DNA of 64,000 bases from Ktedonobacter robiniae (GCF_016587375.1 NZ_BNJG01000003.1:1890896-1954895); one strand, 5' to 3'; numbered from the stretch's first letter, positions 28,906 to 39,063 are shown. Translations and numbers: made by a program. The notes: generated from the letters alone by a model not told the origin.

Positions 28906-29921
28906 TTGAAACCCTTTCGTACCAGGAACAATTGCATCGTTTACAGCATCTCGTCGAAGACATCCTTCCCCATTACGGTCTAGCGTCTGCCCAGTTCGTT
29001 CTGTTGCAATATGAGGATAATGCTGTCTATCGGATCATCCCCCGTCCAGGAGAGCACTTTGTACTCCGTGTCAGCGCCGCCGATGGGCATAGTCCGGCAG
29101 CGCAACGCTCAGAGATGCAGTGGTTGACGGCGCTGCGGCGCGAGACCGATTTGCTCGTCCCTGAACCCATCCCTAATGATGTTGGAGAACTCGTCACGAT
29201 GGGGGTAGTCAGAGACGTGCCAGAGCCTCGACCGTGTGTACTCCTGCGCTGGGTTCCTGGGGAACCACCCACACCAGGAATAGAGCCTGCAATCGTCGGA
29301 CGTATCGGAGCTTTCACCGCTCAACTCCACCAACATGCCGCGCAATTTGTTCCTCCACCAGCCTTTGTTCGACCATCGTGGGATTGGCAACGCTTGTTTG
29401 GGGTAGCATCCGTGCTGGGGAACGAGGAAGTTCTCTCCTCTCTTGCTTCACATCAATACGAAGTACTAGCAAAGGTCGCTACCCAGCTGCAACATACATT
29501 GTGCCTTCTTGGGAAAAATACGCCTCGGTGGGGACTCATTCATGCTGATCTTCACCGGGATAACATTTTGCTTCATCATGGAGCAGTCGGGGTGATCGAT
29601 TTTGATGATTGTGGGTGGGGCTACTACGTCCTTGATCTCGCCTCTGTGCTTGACTCCTTTTTCCGCCGTGTCGTCGAGCATCCCAAAGACTACCTGTCGT
29701 TACGGGGTGCTTTCTTGAGCGGATATGATCGCATCCGGGCCTTGCCAGTCGATCTAGATGTTCACTTGAGAACCGCCAAGGTGATGCGAGATATGGTCAA
29801 TGTCAACTTCATTCTCTCTTCAAAGAATGCCAGCGTGCATACATGGGGGCGAGAGCGTTTGGACCACATCATCGTCGGGCTGGAAGCGTATCTGGAGGGA
29901 TCTTCTAATCTCGGGATCTAA
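28896..29921 (+). CDS. Phosphotransferase of the APH/homoserine kinase-like family
   Basis: 341 residues with the catalytic loop WGLIHADLHRDNILLHHGAV (about residues 205-225) and the metal site GVIDFDDCGWGYYVLDLAS. N-lobe segments YRIIPRPGEHFVLRVS and a later helical C-lobe are present. It resembles Ser/Thr protein kinase RdoA-like and aminoglycoside phosphotransferases. No ATG is near the N-terminus; the TTG at 28896 is the working start. Substrate unknown, cytosolic. Confidence 0.8.
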   Translation: MQPFETLSYQEQLHRLQHLVEDILPHYGLASAQFVLLQYEDNAVYRIIPRPGEHFVLRVSAADGHSPAAQRSEMQWLTALRRETDLLVPEPIPNDVGELVTMGVVRDVPEPRPCVLLRWVPGEPPTPGIEPAIVGRIGAFTAQLHQHAAQFVPPPAFVRPSWDWQRLFGVASVLGNEEVLSSLASHQYEVLAKVATQLQHTLCLLGKNTPRWGLIHADLHRDNILLHHGAVGVIDFDDCGWGYYVLDLASVLDSFFRRVVEHPKDYLSLRGAFLSGYDRIRALPVDLDVHLRTAKVMRDMVNVNFILSSKNASVHTWGRERLDHIIVGLEAYLEGSSNLGI

Positions 29922-29948
29922 AGATCCCACTGCGTGCTTGCCGCGCCG

Positions 29949-30179
29949 TTACTTCTGATACTCTTGCCGTTGTACCTGCAGGCGCAAGCCCTCGAAGTAC
30001 TCACGGTAGCGCGCTAGTTCAGCCTCTAGTTCGGCCAGCAGAGGATCACGTGGTGAAACGGTGTCTGGACACGCTGCCTGGGCGCGTTTCCGCCCGTGCT
30101 TGAGGAAGGTGCTGTGTTGTTGGTACAACAAGAGTGGGACTCGCCGCCCATTGGAACAAGTACCGTTCATCTGGTGCAT
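29949..30179 (-). CDS. Small hypothetical protein, possible IS passenger or fragment
   Basis: About 76 residues ending in a charged helix (LLAELEAELARYREYFEGLR) that would form a coiled coil. The N-terminal part (CSNGRRVPLLLYQQHSTFLK) could be a truncated zinc finger. Not recognised. It sits in a mobile-element zone and overlaps another open frame, so it is tentative. Confidence 0.3.
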   Translation of the reverse strand: MHQMNGTCSNGRRVPLLLYQQHSTFLKHGRKRAQAACPDTVSPRDPLLAELEAELARYREYFEGLRLQVQRQEYQK

Positions 30180-30740
30180 CCCTTGCTTTCCGGTTCTCTG
30201 GATGAGTGCGTACCACAGTGGCGAGAGCAGCAGCATAGAGCGCACCACGATAAAGAGACACCGGATCAAATATCAACGCCCCGGTACGAGCTCTGGCAAA
30301 CGCAAGCTGACGGATGAAACCCGAATGGGGAGTTAAGAGACCGTCTCGTGTGCAAGAGAGGCCAGTAAATTTCCCCAGACTCTTTAGTAAGTCTTTGCGG
30401 CGCTGTATATCTTTAGAAGACATGCTAAGTGTCGTATTTGCTTGTAAAAGACTATATTTGAATATCTAGCCAATCCACAAGAGATCTTCTTCAGGGCCCA
30501 AAACTCGCCGAAGAATTCACGTTTGGCTTGTACAAATTCTCCTGAAACGAACAAGCCCCACAAGCAGAGTGTGCGATGGGGCAAGAATACCGCTCTTGTC
30601 TTTACGACGCCGCCTCTGCTCGTCTCTGAATGCAGCATCGTTAAAATGTTGTTTGAGAAACCGATAGGGCAAGCGCGGCAAAAGCGCGTGTTCGATCTGT
30701 GCTCGTTGCTGAGGAGGGAGTTGCTGCAAATAGCCTAATC
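30180..30740. other. No gene recognised between phosphotransferase and IS701 remnant
   Basis: Short overlapping frames on both strands (for example 30517-30789 minus) lack recognisable motifs. Likely the 3' flank of the insertion sequence. Confidence 0.4.
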
Positions 30741-31145
30741 CTACAGTTGTAGATGACTTGCAGGATTGAATCGACGTTTGTAATGGCAAAGTCGCGCGAG
30801 AGCTTGATGCGTGCGTCGCCAGAATGACCAGGCCAGGTCATAGGCAAAAGAGAGAGACGGTGTACCAACAAGACGAAAGAAAAGCCGTCGTATTTCGGCA
30901 ATAGAGAGAGGAACCATTACAGGGAGATCAGAAGATACGTGCGTTTGAACAGAGTCAGCCTCCTCTGACTCTGGAGTCTGGAGAGACTGCCCAGGTTTTT
31001 TGAGTGCGTCTTTTTCTCCATTGGCTCGCAAAGCCGTTAAAAAGGCCATAGCAAACATGGAAAAAGTTACGTGACGGTACCAACCGTGCCAGGAGCGGAC
31101 TTCCGTATGGTCGGCGATGAGGTCGCCCTCACCGCCGCCAATCCC

Positions 31146-31179
31146 AAACTGGACATGAAAGTTTCCCTTCATCCAGCTT
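31146..31179 (-). ncRNA. Group II intron domain V
   Basis: The 34-nt minus-strand hairpin AAGCTGGA-TGAAGG-GAAA-CTTTCA-TG-TCCAGTTT has the canonical shape: 8-bp lower stem with the AGC catalytic triad, 2-nt bulge, 6-bp upper stem and GAAA tetraloop. It starts 12 nt after the maturase stop codon. Confidence 0.85.
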
Positions 31180-31191
31180 TTCAGTGTATGG

Positions 31192-32940
31192 TCATTTGAT
31201 ATTGATACCTGCGGCTGCGAGTCTGAGGAGTTTTTCGGTCTCAAGATGTTTCGCATGTCGCTCATCATGGCAATGTCGATGGATCACCATTTTGTTACTC
31301 AGGTGTTTGTGTTTGTGGTCCCGGTCAATATGGTCCACTTCTATGATGTCTCCATCCTGAAAGTGCAGTTCGCACCAGCGGCATTTTCCCTGTTGTTTCT
31401 GGAGAAGTCGCGCTTTCGTCTCATGCATCATCGGATGAGATTTCAAGCGTTGGCTCCAGTAAAGCAAGTTTCCATCATACGGACTCGCTGTTCCCTTCAC
31501 TTTTCTGTACCTCTGGATGGCAGTTTTGCTGTGTGTTCGCATTTCTGCGCCTGTGGATGTTGCAAATACCCATTTGCGTTTTCCCACCTGATGCCAGTAT
31601 CGCTGCATCATCCATTGGGTTCCTTTATCGGGATGTCTGGCCCTTGCGCATGCGGCAAGTTGTTTCCACAGCACCTCGTCACATCGGCTAAAAACCGCCG
31701 ATGCGACTGATGTCTTGTAATAGGCTGCCCATCCCCAAATGATGGGATTCAGTTCTTTGATCAGTTGCTCTTGCGAGGCTGAGCGGAACTTGCGCAGTCG
31801 TTCTTTGATGGTTAACTTATGCCGTTTGATCGCTTCTTTGCTCGGCGTGATCAGGGTTCGGAAGCCCAGTGCCTTTCCTGCTGTGCCTTTGCCGGTGTGG
31901 GTTTTCCCCGCCGGGAACTGGCGGATCGTAAATCCCAGGAAATCGAAACCCACTTGCCCTTGATAGGAAGTGAGCGTGTGCGTCATGCGCGCTTTCGTTG
32001 AACTCAGCTTCAGTCCCATCTGTGCCAACCAATGCGTTACCCGTTCGGCCACCTTTTGTATCTCTTCGAGATGAGAGTGAAACAGGACAAAATCGTCGGC
32101 GTACCTTACCAGGAGCGGCTTTTCAACCGTGTAGCTTTTCGAGTACCCCTCAGTGATTGCTTGTTCCATCCCATGAAGTGCTACATTCATGAGTAAGGGC
32201 GAAATCGCTCCTCCCTGTGGAGTTCCTCTGTCCGTTGGAGAGAAAACCTGCCCCTCCATGACCCCTGCTTGTAGCCAGCCTTTGACTGCTCTACTTAACA
32301 CAGGAGATGCCTGAAGTTTGCGGAGTAACGCCTCCTGATCGATGTTGTCGAAGGCTCCTTTGATATCAGCATCAAACACATATTTTGGTTTACTTCTGAT
32401 CGCATTGAAGATCGCTTCTTGGGCATCATGGCAGGAGCGACCTGGGCGAAAGCCGTAACTGTTGGGTTCAAATTTGGCCTCCCATTCTGGTTCCAGAGCC
32501 ATTTTTGCGAGAGCCTGTTTACACCGCTCAATCATCGGTGGAATGCCCAATGGGCGCTGCTCAGCTTTTCCTGGCTTGGGTATCCAGACCCGACGTACCG
32601 GTTGAGGAGTCTGCCCTTTCCAGTGCTTCGGGTGAATGCGTTTGGCCATGACGAGACGATCGTGCGGTTTGACGGATTTTACCCCGTCAATCCCGGCGGT
32701 CTTCTTGCCCTGGTTATCTTGCGTTACTCGGCGCACTGCCAACAATCGTGCCGCTTCTGATTTCATCAGGAGTTTTTGAAGTTTTTGAACTGTTCGTGTC
32801 TTGCCACGCTGACTGGCTCGATAGATTCGCTTTGGGATGTGGAAACAATGTTTCTCTAGCTTGCGCCAGGGAAGTTGGTTCCAAGCCTCACTCGCGGGGT
32901 CTGGCTCACGCCTTTCCCTGGGTGCTTTTCTGTCTTGCAT
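31192..32940 (-). CDS. ltrA: Group II intron reverse transcriptase/maturase with HNH endonuclease
   Basis: 582 residues: RT domain with LLVRYADDFVLFHSH (the YADD active site, about residue 270), AGIDGVKS and RPLGIPPMIERCKQALAKMA upstream, the GIIM maturase region (KGWGWAAYYKT-like segment IIWGWAAYYKTSVASAVF), and an HNH endonuclease at the C-terminus (CRWCELHFQDGD, EVDHIDRDHKHKH, HRHCHDERHAKH). It helps the intron splice and copies it into DNA targets. Full length, no frameshift, so the intron could be active. Confidence 0.95.
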   Translation of the reverse strand: MQDRKAPRERREPDPASEAWNQLPWRKLEKHCFHIPKRIYRASQRGKTRTVQKLQKLLMKSEAARLLAVRRVTQDNQGKKTAGIDGVKSVKPHDRLVMAKRIHPKHWKGQTPQPVRRVWIPKPGKAEQRPLGIPPMIERCKQALAKMALEPEWEAKFEPNSYGFRPGRSCHDAQEAIFNAIRSKPKYVFDADIKGAFDNIDQEALLRKLQASPVLSRAVKGWLQAGVMEGQVFSPTDRGTPQGGAISPLLMNVALHGMEQAITEGYSKSYTVEKPLLVRYADDFVLFHSHLEEIQKVAERVTHWLAQMGLKLSSTKARMTHTLTSYQGQVGFDFLGFTIRQFPAGKTHTGKGTAGKALGFRTLITPSKEAIKRHKLTIKERLRKFRSASQEQLIKELNPIIWGWAAYYKTSVASAVFSRCDEVLWKQLAACARARHPDKGTQWMMQRYWHQVGKRKWVFATSTGAEMRTHSKTAIQRYRKVKGTASPYDGNLLYWSQRLKSHPMMHETKARLLQKQQGKCRWCELHFQDGDIIEVDHIDRDHKHKHLSNKMVIHRHCHDERHAKHLETEKLLRLAAAGINIK

Positions 32941-34737
32941 CTGACTTGTTCACTATCTTCCATACAGCAGTGCCTCCGTCTGCTTGCGCTTCTGAGGCAA
33001 TCGCTCCATCGGGCGCTTGCGGCCTGGCCGCCTACTCATCGTATCGACCATCGATGAGAGCGTGCCGATGGTTATCCCGTTCCAATGTCTGTTTTGCGCT
33101 CCTTTAGATGGGTGCTGTCCACCGGAGATCTTCCTGAATGCAATGAGCAGAAGAGTACAGACTGCTCACAGTCGTGTCCAACGGATGGGTAGGGCACTGC
33201 GATCTCGTCCCTTTTGGGCAAGCCTGTTATCCTGCGTAGGCTTGTGCCTGGTTACGATGGGTCCATCACACCTTCGACTACTCGCCGTGTTCGACGAGCA
33301 ACTCATCATGGGAGCTAGCTTGCAACTTGTCCGTCTCAGGATGACGATTGGGCCGCTTTCTTTCCCGCTTCACGGATTGATGACCAGTCGCTACCGTGGG
33401 GAAAGTGCTGTCTGCCTTTCATCTGGCAGGAGAGGAATTTCGCCTCTCATCAGATCATTAGTTGTCAAATTGCTTTGCCACGCATCCCCCGTGTTTCTAC
33501 GGTTTCGCGTGAACGGGTCGCGCATACTTATCCAGGCCCACTTCTTCTTTGCCTTCCTCAAAACATTGCTCCACCGTCCAGCGCATGCCGAAAGCCTCTA
33601 CCATCTCCTGTAATGTCGTCCCAACGGGGGCAAAGACCGCCTTCTCCACCGGTTTGGCTCCCTCATCCAGGCGTTGTCGAACGAGCAGCCAGCGCTGCCA
33701 CCCGCTGCTCTCAGGTGCCGCGAGTTCAATGCGCGCCCAGGCGAAGAGACGCGGTCCTTTGCTCCCTGTGCCTGCACTCAGCTCCTGCCAGTCTTCCCTC
33801 GCGAGAGCCTGGGCGAGTTGATCCACTCGCCTGCGGGTTCCCTGCACCTCCACATGCTCTTTGCAAGCCACTGCTAACGTATACGCTTGCTTACGGGCCT
33901 CCAGACCAGAGCGCAGCGCCTGCACGCTTCCATACACGGTATCACCAGTTACCCAGGCGACGAGGAGACCTGCATCCAAGGTGCGCCAGAGCATGCGGGC
34001 AGCCAGTTCCGGCTTGGTGGCAAAGGTCACCGAAGCAGGCACATGAACTTCTTGACAGCGCTGCTGATCATTAGTCCAGCTCTTGGGCAGATACAATTCG
34101 CGGTTCAGCAGTGTGTGTCCACATGAACTGGCGTAGGAAAGAAAAACGCCGATCTGGCAGTTTTCGATGCGCCCTGCTGTGCCACTGTATTGGCGTTGCA
34201 CACCTGCAGATTTGCATCCCTTTTTGAGAAATCCTGTTTCATCAATGACCAACACTCCGTTGGGAGTTGCAAGAGTCTCCAAAATATATATCTGCAGCAT
34301 ATCTCGCACCCCATCGCAATTCCACCTGGCTCGATCCAACAAATGTTGCATGGCATACGGCGTGGCGTCACCCACCTCTTCAGCCACTTGCCACCCGTTT
34401 TTTCGTGAGGCCCCACTCATTAACCCCTGCACATAGGCGAGTGCTCGTTGATGAGACTCTGGTCGAACGAAGCAATGCCTGATCCGTCGGTTCAGATCGT
34501 TGAAAGCCGTAGTCCACACTTCTTCAGGAGATGGACTGACCGAGGGAAAACGAAGAGGCATATGGAGTTCTCCTTAACGGCGCGGAGGCTGCTTTTCTTC
34601 TTGCCAAGAGTGAACTTTGTAGAACGATGGGAGAGGGAAGAACTATCAGAGTATGAAGATAAAAAGGATGCAAGAGACAAAAACGAGTGAGAGGAGCTTC
34701 GGCACTGGTGCTAACCCCACCCACTCTGATATATTCT

Positions 34738-35733
34738 CTATGACCCAATGTGCTTCTGTATGTCCTGCAAACTCGCTTTTTCCGCAACAAATTGCAGAGC
34801 CTGTGCTACCTGGTCAATTGCTGTTTTCCCAGCATCGAGAACTCCCGCGAAGCCGAAGAAGCCATGGATCATGCTGGGATATCTCGTCAATGTGACACTC
34901 ACTCCTGCCTGCTTGAGGCGGTGGGCATACGCTTCTCCTTCATCGCGCAGAGGATCACATCCAGCAGTGACGATCAGTGCTGGCGGAAGGTGAGCCAAAT
35001 TACTCGCCTTGAGGGGAGAAATCCAGGGATGGCTACGGTCCTGATCGCCATACGTGAGGTCAAAATCACGTTTCACCTCTGCTCGATTGATCACGATACC
35101 ATCGTAGTCCTGCCAGGAACGAGTGTCAAAGTCAGGATATCCAAAAGTGCTTGGATTGATCAGGATCTGCAACGCTATGGCAGGTTTGCTCCGTTCGCGG
35201 GCCATGATGGTGGTGGCGGTCGCAAGTAAGCCGCCAGCACTATCGCCGCCAATGGCAAGCAGGTTAGCATCGGCGTTGATCTCTGGAGCATGGGTCGCAA
35301 CCCATTGAGTTACGGCGTAAGCATCTTCCCAAGCGGCAGGAAAAGGATGCTCAGGAGCAAGGCGATAATCCACTGAGACAATCAGCCCGCTGGAGCGGTT
35401 AGAAAGCTGGCGCAATGGGCGATCAACCGTATCCAGATCACCAATCGTGCAGCCACCTCCATGTAAATAGACGAGGGCTGGTAAGCCCGTCGCGTCACAT
35501 GGTTGATAGATGCGAAGAGGGAGAGGACCACCAGGGCCAGGAAGCACGCGTTGAAAAATGCGGAAGACCGGCTCCGGCTCTCCTGCAAGAGGATCGAGCC
35601 GGTGAAAACCGATACGACTGGCCGCAATCTGTTCCGTTATGGTGAATGGGTGAGTTGGCAGCGGTCTGCTCGCCGCGTCCGCTGCCCATTGGGCAAGTAG
35701 TTCTCTGGCCTGTGGATCGAGTTGGTTCTGCAT
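34738..35733 (-). CDS. Alpha/beta hydrolase, hormone-sensitive lipase-type acetyl esterase
   Basis: The 331-residue protein has the HSL oxyanion motif YLHGGGCTIGDLD (about residues 85-97), nucleophile elbow AIGGDSAGGLLATA, acid LIVTAGCDPLRDEGEAY and catalytic His region YPSMIHGFFGF. It hydrolyses short-chain esters. In the HGGG motif the following residue is Cys. ATG 35733 is preferred, with GGAAG upstream; the frame extends to 35802 without a good ribosome site. It faces a truncated Lrp-type regulator remnant. Confidence 0.9.
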   Translation of the reverse strand: MQNQLDPQARELLAQWAADAASRPLPTHPFTITEQIAASRIGFHRLDPLAGEPEPVFRIFQRVLPGPGGPLPLRIYQPCDATGLPALVYLHGGGCTIGDLDTVDRPLRQLSNRSSGLIVSVDYRLAPEHPFPAAWEDAYAVTQWVATHAPEINADANLLAIGGDSAGGLLATATTIMARERSKPAIALQILINPSTFGYPDFDTRSWQDYDGIVINRAEVKRDFDLTYGDQDRSHPWISPLKASNLAHLPPALIVTAGCDPLRDEGEAYAHRLKQAGVSVTLTRYPSMIHGFFGFAGVLDAGKTAIDQVAQALQFVAEKASLQDIQKHIGS

Positions 35734-35857
35734 TGGTTCTTCCAAAAGAGCAAATGCTCTGTAACTGGGAATAGTGTACCCGTATGAAAGCCAGATGTAC
35801 ATTGTTTTTCAAAAGTGATATGGTAAAATACTTCCAAAAAACAAGAAAAAATTGCGT

Positions 35858-36031
35858 ATGACTTTGAAAGACGAGTATCTGCTTGATGAGACTGGATGGA
35901 GCATTCTTCGAGAACTCCAAAACTGTGGACCAGTCACAACATCCGTTGTGTTATCCACTCCACGTTCTGGAGAACCTCTCAAACAAGAAGCTGTTGGTAA
36001 AGAGCACTCTGGGCGACAAGAAAAGCTGTGA
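35858..36031 (+). pseudogene. Lrp/AsnC regulator N-terminal fragment
   Basis: 57 codons beginning MTLKDEYLLDETGWSILREL, the first helix and turn of Lrp/AsnC DNA-binding domains, then VVLSTPRSGEP in place of the expected RVGLSTPAVAERV. The helix-turn-helix is broken and the effector domain absent. It is divergent from the esterase gene, so a former local regulator is likely. Confidence 0.5.
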
Positions 36032-36602
36032 ATGCTGAGGGGAAGGTTGCGGGGAAAAGCCGTTACCTTATCTACAACTGTAGGACTAAGATACGACTCT
36101 GTGAGTGTACGATATGTTTTGAAGCCTTCATAGAGCTTTGAGGTAGTTGCATTTTGAACGACCACGCTTTTCCATATTTCTTTGGTCAGTTCAGCGGCAG
36201 ATTGAATATGACAGGCGATCTGGATATCCCTTAGAAAGCGGTAGAGCCTTTGGATCAGAGCATAGAGGTCGTTTTCATCTCTTGACTCACAGGTGTAGCC
36301 CGCGACAAGAGCTACACCTGCGTGGCAAATGGACTGTTTGCCACTGTGTTCACAAGGTAGCCCATGACCTTCCCAGGAAGGTAGGTCCAATTGATGCCTG
36401 GAGCATGATGAAGATCCAATGGGAGTCACTCAAGGAAGATCTGGAGATGTAAGGTATGATTGTCATCACTGAAATTCATCCGTCTCTTGGCCGGCTGTTC
36501 TGCTTCTTGCTTCGCCAGGGTTTGGCTCATCCTTTATCCTCCCAGAAAGCAAGATCGGCTTGTATTTGTTGCATAATCGATGGCGAAATAGTTCCGTCGT
36601 GA
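36032..36602. other. No confident gene
   Basis: A minus-strand frame (35809-36429) encodes a helical segment (LYALIQRLYRFLRDIQIACH) but runs across the Lrp fragment and lacks a family. The distal part is expected to hold the right end of the IS607-type element. Confidence 0.35.
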
Positions 36603-37901
36603 CTAGCGAATCCTGACAGAGGCCAGGATTTTCTCGCGAGCGGGTTTGTGAGGGAATGACAGCCTCACGGGATGGACTACCGGCAGATGAACCCTGCGCT
36701 CCCCATCCTCTACTCCCTCCGACCCGAAGGCATCAGGAGCTGCTTTTCTGATGATGTTATAGGACCCGTTGCAATCGGCGTGAATGAGTTGGCCATTGGA
36801 TGCCCGATAGAGCCTCCGTGTGATCCGTTTGCCGCTGAAAACAGGCGCATGCTCCTGGCTTTGCTGGTAGATCGGCAAAGGATCGCGATCCAGGAAACTG
36901 GCCTTGCTGGTGTAGCTTTCTTCGGTGAGGATCACCTGGATGCCTTTTTGCTCAGCTTTGTAGGTGAGCATCTGGATGAACTGGGCATGAGGCACCTGAA
37001 CAAAGTTCTGATTTGTCCGTTTCCCCAGGTTGATCTCCTGTTTCCAGCCCACGTTGCGACCAATCACGAGCGTTCCGATCCCCTCAGCCACCAGCACATC
37101 AATCACAAAACGCGAGATGGTGTGCAGATCATGCTCAATCCGCCGATTGCGCCAGAGAGTCAAGCGCTCCATGCGCCGGGTGTTTCCAGGACGACCAAGA
37201 GCTTGTTGGAGTTCTGCTCGCCGCTTGTTGTAGAACTGATTCGTACTTTTCAGACCGCGCCCGTTAACGACGACCGGGACAAAACCCGGTTTATTTGAAG
37301 TTAGTGCGATCAGATTTTCCAGACCAGGATCGATGCCAGCGATGAGCGCGGGATCGACGGCGGAGCGGCTCGGCTCCTGTTCATAAATGATCTCAACGAC
37401 GACAAAACCGTGTTTGGGAACCACACGGACCTGAGTGATCGCCTTGGGATCTTGTTGGGTTTTGATCTGAATGCCCAGTCCCGAAGGCTGAATGAGGTGT
37501 CGTCCAAGGGTCCGTTTGCTGCGGCTTACGGCCTGCATCGTGTAGATGAGTACGTTGCGGCCTGTCGTTTTGTGCTTGTATTTGGGGAATTGGGGGCGTC
37601 GGCGAAATTTTGAGGGATCGCGCTTGTAGGCATCGAGCGCTTCAAAGAAGGATTTCCAGTTGCGTTCGAGCAGCAGCAATACCTGTTGGGCCACTTTCGC
37701 AGGCAGTGCTTTGTACGCTTCATGCGACTGCATCCGCCGATCCATTTCATTGTAGTTGAGGTGTTTTCCCTCAAAGATGAAGGCCTGACGGATCTCATAC
37801 AGCGCCGTATTGTAGAGATTTTTGGAAGCAAAACAGGCCGCGTCAAGCGTGGCATAGCGTGGATCACTCCGAAGAATGATGTGCTTTTCAACCAGGTGCA
37901 C
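36603..37901 (-). CDS. tnpB: TnpB RNA-guided nuclease of IS607-type element
   Basis: About 432 residues from a GTG at 37901. The three RuvC acidic residues are in place: AGIDPGLENLIAL (Asp), VILTEESYTSKASF (Glu) and HADCNGSYNIIRKA (Asp). The Cys residues of the zinc ribbon after ESYTSK are replaced (ASFLDRDPLPIY), as in a zinc-less TnpB subgroup. TnpB proteins cut DNA guided by an RNA made from the element's 3' end, which helps the element persist. It overlaps the end of tnpA by 14 bp. Full-length frame, so possibly active. Confidence 0.85.
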   Translation of the reverse strand: MHLVEKHIILRSDPRYATLDAACFASKNLYNTALYEIRQAFIFEGKHLNYNEMDRRMQSHEAYKALPAKVAQQVLLLLERNWKSFFEALDAYKRDPSKFRRRPQFPKYKHKTTGRNVLIYTMQAVSRSKRTLGRHLIQPSGLGIQIKTQQDPKAITQVRVVPKHGFVVVEIIYEQEPSRSAVDPALIAGIDPGLENLIALTSNKPGFVPVVVNGRGLKSTNQFYNKRRAELQQALGRPGNTRRMERLTLWRNRRIEHDLHTISRFVIDVLVAEGIGTLVIGRNVGWKQEINLGKRTNQNFVQVPHAQFIQMLTYKAEQKGIQVILTEESYTSKASFLDRDPLPIYQQSQEHAPVFSGKRITRRLYRASNGQLIHADCNGSYNIIRKAAPDAFGSEGVEDGERRVHLPVVHPVRLSFPHKPAREKILASVRIR

Positions 37902-38481
37902 GGTCGGCCTCCAATTCCTGCACAAGACGCTCTGTTTTGCGTTTGGCACGCCGTTGCCCATAGAGCCGGGCGCAGAACGAGTACACGATGCTGGTGAGGT
38001 CTGAGAGCAGGTCTTCTGTGCCATTGTCGGCCTGATTGACGACCTCGATCTCACGCCCATAGGTTTGAAGCAGGGTCTCGATGTAACGGAACCCGAAGCG
38101 GGTCCCCCGGTCCTTGTGTTCAATGACGATACGGCCCACACTTGGATCGGCCAAGAGAGCCAGAAACTTCGGCCGATTGTCATTGACGCCAGAGCCAATT
38201 TCCTTGACAACTTTGCCCACTTGATAGCCACGGGCAGCGCAGTAGGCAACCAACCGCTCAGCTTGACTGTCCAGGTTGGTCTTGTTTTCTGCGGAAGACA
38301 CCCGCGTGTAGACCACGGTTTGAGGCTTCGATGAGGGGACTGACACCCTGATTGGCTCGTCGATGAGAATCGTGTGAGCCCCTACGCGCCGCCCCTGGAT
38401 TTTCCCGTCCCGGAACCAACGCCAGGCTGTCTCATAGCGGACCCCTTGTTGTTTCGCGTAATCACTGAGTTTCATGCTCAA
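37888..38481 (-). CDS. tnpA: IS607 serine recombinase TnpA
   Basis: 197 residues: MerR-like helix-turn-helix (LSDYAKQQGVRYETAWRWFR, residues 4-25) fused to a small serine resolvase domain with nucleophile motif VVYTRVSSAENKTNLDSQ (about 57-74), EIGSGVNDNRPKFLALLAD and IVIEHKDRGTRFGF. This C-terminal-catalytic arrangement defines IS607 transposases, which integrate with little target specificity. Confidence 0.92.
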   Translation of the reverse strand: MSMKLSDYAKQQGVRYETAWRWFRDGKIQGRRVGAHTILIDEPIRVSVPSSKPQTVVYTRVSSAENKTNLDSQAERLVAYCAARGYQVGKVVKEIGSGVNDNRPKFLALLADPSVGRIVIEHKDRGTRFGFRYIETLLQTYGREIEVVNQADNGTEDLLSDLTSIVYSFCARLYGQRRAKRKTERLVQELEADRAPG

Positions 38482-38757
38482 ATCATACTATGCTACTCAA
38501 TGATTGTCAAGAATTCACTATACTTTCAAAGATCGGTTTCAATACCTTCATGGCGTTGTGTTGTAGAACGGCTCTTTGTTGCTTGCACTGACTGTAACTC
38601 CCAACATTAAACGGCTGATGCCCAATTTCGGGGATTACTGCTCGCTTGTTTGTGGAAAAGCTCTCATTTCCTCCCTCTGTGAGGAAGGGATGAGATATAC
38701 TACAGAAAGGTCTTCTGATCGTTCTCTCGCAAATAAAATGACAGGAGGTGATCTAGG

Positions 38758-39063
38758 ATGATTGCACGATTGTGGAGAGGCTGGACATTGCTTGAAAATG
38801 CGGATGCCTACGAGGGACTGCTTCGAGAACAGGTCCTGCCAGGGTTGCGACAAATCGATGGCTATCGAGGCGGATATATTCTTCGACAAGAGAGTCAGGG
38901 CGAAGTGGAATTCGTCGTGATGAATTTCTTTGAGTCGTTGGAGGCGGTGTGCGCCTTTGCGGGGCCTGACTATACAGTTCCCGTTTTTGAACCGGAAGCG
39001 AGACAGCTTCTCTCGAAAGTTGAACCCCTCGCGCACCATTATGAGGTCAAAACCACTCCATAG
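38758..39063 (+). CDS. Antibiotic-biosynthesis-monooxygenase-like dimeric alpha-beta barrel protein
   Basis: 101 residues with the ABM-type ferredoxin-like fold pattern: IARLWRGWTLLENADAYEGL, PGLRQIDGYRGGYILRQE and FVVMNFFESLEAVCAFAG. Such small proteins are monooxygenases or heme/stress proteins; the catalytic residues cannot be judged. ACAGGAGG lies ~10 bases upstream of the ATG. It stands alone between mobile elements. Confidence 0.75.
   Translation: MIARLWRGWTLLENADAYEGLLREQVLPGLRQIDGYRGGYILRQESQGEVEFVVMNFFESLEAVCAFAGPDYTVPVFEPEARQLLSKVEPLAHHYEVKTTP

Larger units (their letters stand above)
31107..33523 (-). mobile_element. Group II intron with LtrA-type maturase
   Basis: About 2.4 kb, inserted inside the IS701-like transposase. 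The order on the minus strand is structured RNA (33523-32941), the reverse transcriptase gene, domain V (31179-31146), and a domain VI-like hairpin ending ACCAT. The 5' end reads GCGCGACC, off the usual GTGYG at its second base; the 3' end in AT fits the AY rule. Ends are inferred from exon reading frame and could be off by several bases. Confidence 0.75.
30741..34561 (-). pseudogene. IS701-like transposase split by a group II intron
   Basis: The 5' exon (34561-33525) encodes the DDE transposase up to FEEGKEEVGLDKY, including VLVIDETGFLKKG (catalytic Asp) and WVTGDTVYGS (second Asp). The 3' exon (31106-30741) encodes TEVRSWHGWYRHVTFSM and the C-terminal LSIAEIRRLFFRLVG, WRRTHQALARLCHYKRR. Between them lies a group II intron. 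Splicing would restore an in-frame transposase of about 470 residues, so the gene may still be functional at RNA level. Confidence 0.8.
36603..38481 (-). mobile_element. IS607-type insertion sequence (minimum extent)
   Basis: Serine recombinase tnpA followed by overlapping tnpB, the normal IS607 arrangement. Only the coding extent is given; terminal bases could not be fixed because IS607 elements lack inverted repeats and target duplications. Confidence 0.8.

Noticed and set aside
35809..36429. Minus-strand reading frame of 206 codons
   Set aside because: Covers the Lrp fragment antisense; only a short helical stretch looks protein-like.
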